Below, piece by piece: positions 57,133-64,000 of a stretch of 64,000 bases of DNA (positions within the stretch are counted from its first letter, which is position 1; each line of letters begins with the position of its first letter). The position numbers and the translations under genes were made by a program. The stretch lies in assembly GCA_038503075.1 (NCBI GenBank), contig JBCAML010000019.1, forward strand, positions 868,001 through 932,000, in the 5' to 3' direction. Under the pieces are notes generated by a model. It did no database searches. It worked only from the letters and a program-made list of their open reading frames with translations, and was not told the origin of the DNA. This DNA comes from Gyromitra esculenta. Taxonomy: Eukaryota; Ascomycota; Pezizomycetes; Pezizales; Discinaceae.

Positions 57133-60100
57133 TGTATGGCTTGTGTACTCTAATCACGAGCCTGCAGTGATTACAAGCCCCGAAAAATCAAAGTGCTATA
57201 TTCCTATAACGCAGCCTGTAAATCGTGTTGGAGAAAAATCGCCTAACCATCACCATAAAACGTCAACAATGCTAGAAAAATGAGCAGCGGAGAAGGATCT
57301 AGGAAAGCACCACCCGAGCGGAACATCTGGCGGGGACCTCTTGAGGAGTAGAAGAGACCTTTGATGTCGCCATCTATAGCTAGATAAAAACTAAAGTTTG
57401 CTTTTACTCTTACCCCGGAGTTGAGTGATGTTTAGGCAGAAGGTGTTGGAATATGAACACGCCTAGCCCCTAGGAAACGAAAATCAATCACTTAAGTTTC
57501 CTCAGGAGAATAGAATGCGAGGTAATACGAGGAAGTCCGGGTTTTGGGTTTTGAAGAGGTAGACCTTTATGGAGGGTGGACATGTACAATAGGACTTTCT
57601 ATAGCTACATGTAGTTACGTTCTCTCTACTCAAACTCTCACCCCAGAGATGTGCAGATTTGTGACTGCCGGCCAGTTATTGACATTAGCCTCCTCCGGAC
57701 CCATTGACCCATGGGGAGACCTCTTCTCGCATCCGGCTGCTACAGAGTTAACCACCAAGGTTCTTGCGTTAAGCTTCGTTACCATATAGCTCTATCTAAC
57801 TCGAGTATAGTGTAGGGCTACTGCGGCCTAGATCTACCGTTGCCCATGCGAAGTGCTTTCCTAGAACAAAGCCACGGCCCACGGCGCGGGAAGTATCACT
57901 TTTAAGCTTACAGCAGGCCATTCAACATCCGGATTTAATAAGGTCGAAGCACGTATTGGAGCCTCTAATCTCAGCATAGTTCTCAGATCCTCCTGTAGCG
58001 TAGTTCTAGAGCAAGTCATACGCGCATGTTCTTAATGAAACAAGTAACTCATCGCGACCATAATTTCTCAGCAAAAGAGGGAGTGAAGCCACTAGAAATA
58101 TATCCACTACTCACGTTATAATGATTGTCACCCAACAAGCGGAGGGCTTGGGTTCTGAAGGGCACTGACGCTCAAAACCCTGCCAAAACCGACTTGCCAC
58201 GGCCACTCACGGACTCATACGTTTAGATACGATGCCCAGAAGCAGAAAAGAGCAGCTCTTATAATTCATCTATTGTACATAAAAAAGCTCCAAAGAGAGT
58301 CCGTGATCAGCAGTCTAGCCCTTACCACCGAAAAAAGCAACCACCGAACTTCCTAAGGCCCAGCGAGAGATCCAAACACAGTATCCTACCACCCATCGGC
58401 TGGCCAGACCACCACATGTGCGACCAGAGATCTAATAATTCCGCCCAGTTGGGATTAGCTCAGCTTTGGAGTTTCCATAGCAACGAGGCTAGGCCAAAAT
58501 GGGTGCTAGTACTCGCCACTAGAGTACCCCTGATACCAGTCTTTACTAGTTCCGCTCTTGCTTTCTTCTCAAATTCTCCCTCAGATTACCTCGTAGCAAG
58601 GGCTGGATATAGCATACCCATCCCAGCCTGCTTTCACTACTGCCAGAGGGAATATATTACGAACCCGCTATTTGAGAAGACTTCAATTGCAAGATCGCCA
58701 GATAACCCTCCTTTGCTACACGTAATTATTAGCAGCTACGTGTGCCTGCTCGTAGAAATGTCGGCGCTCTTAGCGGCCAATTTGCAAACAACGTTATTGC
58801 AGAATGCTGGGAATTTGTGAGGGATGGGTGACGATCCGGAGTCACCCCCGGCATTCATCCGGAGGCCCTGAGAAAAGCCCAACAAAAACAAAACTCCCGA
58901 TAAATGCGGAGGTTTTGTTTGCGGGGAGAGAAAAACACATAGACTCGAAATTGACAGGAAGTTACACAGATCTGTGAAGAGTTTCTTTCTACGGCTTCCT
59001 TATGCTTCCGTTATCGTAAACCTGGCCATGGATGTTACAAGCCCCTCAAGCAATTATTTATTATTTCTAGGATATATCTAGTGGTTAATCACTCTATAGC
59101 CAATAAGGTGTCCAAGACGTATCCACTATATTACACAACGCCTATCGCTAGCGTGCCTCGTTATTTATGACTTTTTACGCCATACCAACTCCAGCCATCA
59201 ATCTCACGGGCATATCCGCAATCCATCTCGAGCTCAGCCAGCACCATATCTAGGAGCAAATGTTTCTCGCACCCAGAAATACCTCTACCGCCATAAAAAT
59301 CCCGAGGAAAACCCCAACCTCCAAAGCTAACACGACCGATAACCTCCAAGAACACTTGCATATAGCAGCCTTCAGTTCAGCGGGATCTATATCTCTATTT
59401 GAATACACATAAGTAAGAAGATCAATCGGAACCACAGCGATTACTACATGCAGTAGAGTATACGTAGACGGCAAAATCACTAGCTGTGGTATGGGGTAAG
59501 TGATCCAATCCCTCTCTCTCACACACACACCGCTTTTTCCAAACTAGTCAGAAATCAAAGCCATCCAACGCAATTAAGAGCGCGCGCCTAAGCGCCCCCA
59601 TCACCAAAAGATGCCATCTAGAGCAGTACAGCCACTCCACCATATGCTATCATTGAGAAATAACCTCTGCCCTGTACACCGCACACCGTACACCGCACAC
59701 TTCAGTGGTACATACTAGATATAGGACTTCCATTAACATTACTGATAGCCACCAAAGGCTGTGTCGATTTGCACTAAGTACTTTATACAGCAAGACGGTG
59801 GAGATAGTGAACTCAGTGTCCACTCCATCCCTATATTACCACATGACGACCCCCGATTGAATCAACCCGGTGCAGCAGAAAAAATAGAAAGATCTAAATC
59901 CACAAAGCGATGAACATAGAACTGATATAAACGCTACCGAGCATGCCTTGAGCCCAAAGTAGCAGTCGGCGCAGTGATACTGCCACTGATGCAGTGATAG
60001 TCTCGTACTCAATCTCATTCCCACTTCCCGTGCGCGCTAAGCTAGGCGTGTAGGACTAGACTAGATATCGCCCTTCAGAGGTAGTAATACGTGATTGCCA

Positions 60101-60452
60101 TGAGGACCTAGACATACAGCACCGAGTGATACACCGTGCACCTAACTTCCCACATCCACCCTCGCCATACACACGCCCCTCTTCCCATCTCAGTATAAAC
60201 AATGAACAAAACTCCAGATCATAACGGCATTTACAATTCTCTAAAAAAAGTATATAATAAAAAAAAGGGGGAACCATTACACAAGTAAAAATACCACCAA
60301 ACCCTTTTACTCCCATCCGCCCCAACAAATCCAATCAAAGCCAATAACATTCCCACCGCTCATCCCCAAAGAAGAAAATAATCATGATAGTAGAAAGATC
60401 ATTCATTAAGCCAACCACCTTCTAGAAAACCCTCCCAAAAAAAATAGAAAAT
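57133..60452. other. Intergenic, no gene seen
   Basis: About 3.3 kb. A small hairpin at about 58886-58925 (ACAAAACTCC / GGAGGTTTTGT) is the only structure noted. Frames at 58416-58820 and on the minus strand at 59250-59528 are not supported by motif, start context or introns. Confidence 0.45.
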
Positions 60453-62364
60453 TTACTCATCTTCCACACCACCCTCCTTCTCCTTCTCCACAAGTTCGCC
60501 AAGCCCGCCAAATATACTCCCCGCCGGCAGCCGTGTGATGTTCTCATCAAACACGGGACCAATTGAATTCATCCATTTCTTTCGTCGTTCCATCAGGGTA
60601 CGTGCAGCCTCGCCGATACCGACGCGAGCCTGCGCGACGCCGACGCCATTGGGTACTGATTTTTTCTTCTTTGTAGCTTTCATATTACGAGTTCGTTTCG
60701 AGTATGCTTGTTCGACCTATCGACCAACGAGGGTTAGTATAAGACAAAAATAGTTGGTGGGACAGAGGGGGGGAAGGATACCTGTTTATCTAGATCATCT
60801 AGTATGGTCGCATATTCTTGGTGAGCCAACTGCTCTTTCAATATCTCGGCGATTCGTGCCTTCCTAGCTCCGTTGATTACGCTCTGTTCTCGTAGCTCTT
60901 TCTGTAGCTCTCTCAGCTTCGCACTGACATCGTCGTCTTCCCGCGCTTTCCAGTCAGGCTCGCTATTGGTGCCCAGCAGTCCAATATATTGCATCTCCTT
61001 CTGTAATCGCTCTTCCAATGTATGGTAATCGCTCTTCCCCACAGGCACCTTCCACGCGGGCCCCATCACCTCCGGCACTGTCGTCGCTGATGGCGCCGAC
61101 GGCAGTGCTTCGGTTGGTGACGGCGGATCTGGTGATATCGGTGTGTCCTCCGGGATCATAGCGGCCAAGATGCGGCTCAGTAGCGGGCCGCAGGAGACGT
61201 CTGAGGTCTCCAGGAGATCGTCAGATAGCTGGTCTGCAGAGCCACGCGGGATATTCGGGTTACCAGTGCTGCCGCGGGTTACACCTGAGAGCTCGCCGGC
61301 GCCATCTTCGGCGGCCCAAACCTCGCTGTAGTGTGCACCGAGTGTGGGCATGATGTAGGGTGTGCTGCGGTCGCCGCGCTCGCGCAGGAAGCCGAGGTCT
61401 TCCTCTGAGAAAGGCCGGAAGTAGGCATCGATGTAGGTGTTGAAGGTGTTCATGGCAACTTGGTTGGAGGGCTTGGCTTTGGAGAAATCTTCGTCGGGGG
61501 GGTCGCCGGGGCCCAGGGGGGTCAGGTCGATGGTTGGAAAGCGGGTGACAGAGAAAGCACGTGCTTTGGCTTCGTAAGTCCAACCCGTGGTTGAGGGTGG
61601 GATTTCGTATACGGTATGATCATCCGCCAGGGTTTCGGTGATGGTGTAGGGGGGTGCTGGGGGCGGTTGGTGAGAGGGCGGTGAGGTGCGGGATTGAGAC
61701 GGGGAGGGGGGTGAGGGTTTATGTTTTTTCTTTTCACCTAAATCAGGAGATTAGTGGCGTGAGTAGTAAAGTGGAGAGGGGAGGAGCGACACGAACCCTT
61801 GATGATAACGTCAGAGGGACCCTGGTCTGCGGGCTGGTGGGCACCGACTGCCAGTGGACGTTTACCATCACCGGAGGCCTTCTTCTCCTTCTTTTTCCGA
61901 TGATTCTCCTCCTTGACTTTATCTCTTGCTTCCTTCCGCTCACGTTCCTCCTCGTCCTCCGCCGCCTTCCGCTTCTTCTCCAACTGCTCTGCCTCCATCG
62001 CCGCAGCCCGTTCTTTCTCTTCAATCTTCTTAGCTTCAATTTTACTACTTAGCTCGCGAAGTGCACCATCACAAATCTCACCACGACCCTTCGCGGTTGA
62101 GCCTAGTGACATAAGGTCCGAGAGGAGCGAGGTCAAGCTCGCGGCGGCGGGTATCGATGAGATTGAGTCGGGCGAGTTGTTGACGTACCTATCGAGGACC
62201 TCGTCGTAGTTGACACGCAGGGGCTCGAAGGAGGATAGATGGGTGATTTCGGAGAGCGCTGAGGCGGGAGTTGTGTTACGAGAGCGAGAACGGCGTTGGG
62301 AACTGGCGCCGCCTGGACCGCCGCCGCGAGTCTTGCCTTTGCCTTTCCCGCCTTTCCCGGACAT
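60453..62364 (-). CDS. NGG1: ADA3/NGG1, SAGA histone acetyltransferase module subunit
   Basis: Three exons on the minus strand, 62364-61797, 61737-60782 and 60716-60453; 595 residues, in frame throughout. The N-terminus is basic and Gly-rich (MSGKGGKGKGKTRGGG), followed by a long charged coiled-coil stretch rich in EEKERAAAMEAEQLEKKRK. The diagnostic C-terminal Ada3 domain is clear: SDYHTLEERLQKEMQYIGLL, REDDDVSAKLRELQKELREQ, HQEYATILDDLDKQVEQAY, KRTRNMKATKKKK, ARTLMERRKKWMNSIGPVFD and SIFGGLGELV. The intron after LDDLDKQ sits inside this domain. Family knowledge: Ada3 bridges Gcn5 and Ada2 in SAGA/ADA and is needed for nucleosome acetylation. Intact; single start ATG at 62364. Confidence 0.9.
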
Positions 62365-64000
62365 TGTACCGGGAGGGTGAGAGGAATGGGACGACGAACT
62401 GGAGGGCGTAGAGTCTGCGATTTGAGCGAGCGGGGGGGGGTTGTGTGAGTTGAGAGTGTGGACGTGTTTGCCGTCAAGGGGTGTCTGGAGCTGAGAAGGA
62501 GAGAAGACGACTGTGAAGCTGGCAGTCGGGGGTTTGACGTCGGAGAGACGCCAAGGAGAATGCCGTTAGCGTGGTGGTGGCGCCAGGGGAAACTATTCTG
62601 TAAACAGTTAGCTTATTTTGGATCGTGCAACACGAGATAATCGCGATAATCAGACGATGCTCCAGCCACAGAGCTCCAGCGGACCCATCACCATCGAGCT
62701 TTTGATGGGAATCTGCTGCTGCTGAGAAAACGTAACATACTTGCAGTAATCTCTCCTCGCCGTTCTGCTTTGCAATTGCTGACCTGCCGTTGAGTGGTGG
62801 CGGAGGCGTCAGTCAGTCAGCCCACAGGAGACTTCTCAGGATTCGAGATGCATCTAGAATGAGAATGGGGGTGTTTAATTGGGGATGTTAAGATCTGGCG
62901 AACGTCACTGTGCATAGAAGGATCTCGGGCTGGGAGATGCGTGATCCATTGGATGACTGGGCACGAGCTCTTTGTGCCGTCGACATACAGCCTTCGCTAT
63001 ACTTAAGTAGCACAGTGCCAACCCAAAGCAAATACAGCAGCCATGCACTTCACGTGACAATTGAAATACGTGTGGCATCAGTCCGTGAAGACCACTACAT
63101 GTATATGCATGTACTTATACCCCGTCAGCCCTAATCCCCATCAACAAGGCTCTTCTCGAGTCCCCAGCGTCATCAGCAGGGAACAGCCATTCTGCGTACT
63201 TAGGTATATAATCGAAATACCTATTCAGCATGTATCCTATTGCTATAACAGAATAGAAGCAAGATCGACGGGAGACATAAATTTAGAAATACACGTAGGA
63301 TACAATTCCGTCACAGCAGATCACTCGTATAGTAGTTTCATCGGCATCAAAATGTAAGCTATGAATAAACAACCTCTATTTTTAACAGCCTCACCAAAAA
63401 CCATTTTACGTCCCAACGGGACTTGGGCTTGGTTACTTTCAGCACTCTACTCACGATAGACCTTAGAGGATTGGTTTCGTCCCAAAATCGGCCCCTCCTT
63501 CTCCACGTGAAAGAGTTTACTCTAAACCTGCACAGAATTCGTCCAATCTACTCCACTATACTAGATGATGACACTTTTAAACTCTCCTCACGAATAGAAC
63601 AGTAAACCACTGACGCCTCACACGATCCCTTCCTCCACAGAGCACCCAGAAACAACCCACAAGCAACCATCCCAACACAGCTCCAGCAAATACATGTACC
63701 CATCCATCCATTCTTTCGTCCCACCCTAACGCCCAAAACTAACGCAAATCAGCATCCATCCCAAACCACCCCCCCAAAAAAATACTAACCCATAACCCTC
63801 CATTCCAACTCCAAAGCTCGCACCAATCCTCCCACCGCAATGCAGCTAGAAGCAAATACAGAGGACTACCTAGTCCAGTCCTAACTAATCTAGTTCTATG
63901 CATGCGTACTGCAAAAGATACAATATAATTACCACAACAATACAATACCTCTATCCCATAAGTGCCATTGCCAATCCGCACCACCGCGTTACCACTCCCC
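62365..64000. other. Upstream region of ADA3 and window end, no gene seen
   Basis: The first 250 bp are GC-rich and likely hold the ADA3 promoter. The remainder is AT-rich with short frames that show no family features. Confidence 0.45.

Noticed and set aside
58416..58820. 134-codon frame
   Set aside because: Low-complexity composition and no family resemblance.
59250..59528. Hydrophobic minus-strand frame
   Set aside because: It has no ATG start, and part of it is a translated CA/GT microsatellite.
61743..62477. Other-frame open stretches over the ADA3 5' half
   Set aside because: Arg/Pro-rich shadows of the Lys/Glu-rich ADA3 exon; the ADA3 frame explains the sequence.

Overview
This window looks like a filamentous ascomycete (Pezizomycotina) chromosome segment. 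Genes are intron-rich with short introns (about 50-150 nt), GTATGT/GTAAGT-type donors and CTAAC/CTGAC-like branch points. The recognisable genes are typical of filamentous fungi: secreted subtilisin, UPF0658 Golgi protein, ADA3/NGG1, NPR2, a snapin-like BLOC-1 subunit and small glycine-rich RRM proteins. I assign no genus. No tRNA or rRNA gene and no CRISPR array was seen. All exon models were built by eye from splice consensus and frame continuity.

Layout. 0-7 kb: 3' end of a glycine-rich RRM gene (+), a TA-flanked miniature element, a TPR gene broken by two in-frame TAG codons, then a head-to-head pair, snapin-like (-) and NPR2 (+), sharing about 150 bp of promoter. 8-17 kb: secreted subtilisin (+), a complete glycine-rich RRM gene (-), two inverted-repeat elements and an M20D amidohydrolase (+). 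17-20 kb: a membrane-anchored heme-oxygenase-like protein (-). 20-24 kb: no gene, four miniature elements. 24-29 kb: a 2-oxoglutarate/Fe(II) oxygenase (-) diverging from a tyrosyl-tRNA synthetase paralogue (+) that appears to be spliced in frame to a GNAT acetyltransferase domain. 29-31 kb: three inverted-repeat elements. 33-35 kb: UPF0658 Golgi membrane protein (-). 35-46 kb: about 11 kb without a recognised gene, with simple repeats and four miniature elements. 46-47 kb: HMG-box protein (+). 49-53 kb: a group II PLP decarboxylase pseudogene (-) with nonsense codons, frameshifts and a hAT-type MITE inside a coding exon. About 56-57 kb: a decayed alginate-lyase-like gene (-). 60-62 kb: ADA3/NGG1 of SAGA (-). 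The rest is gene-poor.

Main points. (1) The TyrRS-GNAT gene: the usual end of the TyrRS core meets a canonical GTAAGT donor overlapping its stop codon, and splicing joins it in frame to a full GNAT domain. Two tyrosine-pocket residues are also replaced. (2) Three decayed genes carry nonsense codons mostly explainable as C:G to T:A changes, as repeat-induced point mutation (RIP) would leave. (3) At least 15 non-autonomous inverted-repeat elements are visible, nearly all flanked by TA, including one five-copy and one three-copy family, plus one hAT MITE with a perfect 8-bp target duplication.

Cellular themes: vacuolar/endosomal signalling (NPR2, snapin), chromatin (ADA3, HMG-box), secretion (subtilisin, Golgi protein) and small-molecule modification (M20D hydrolase, 2OG oxygenase, heme-oxygenase-like protein, TyrRS-GNAT).
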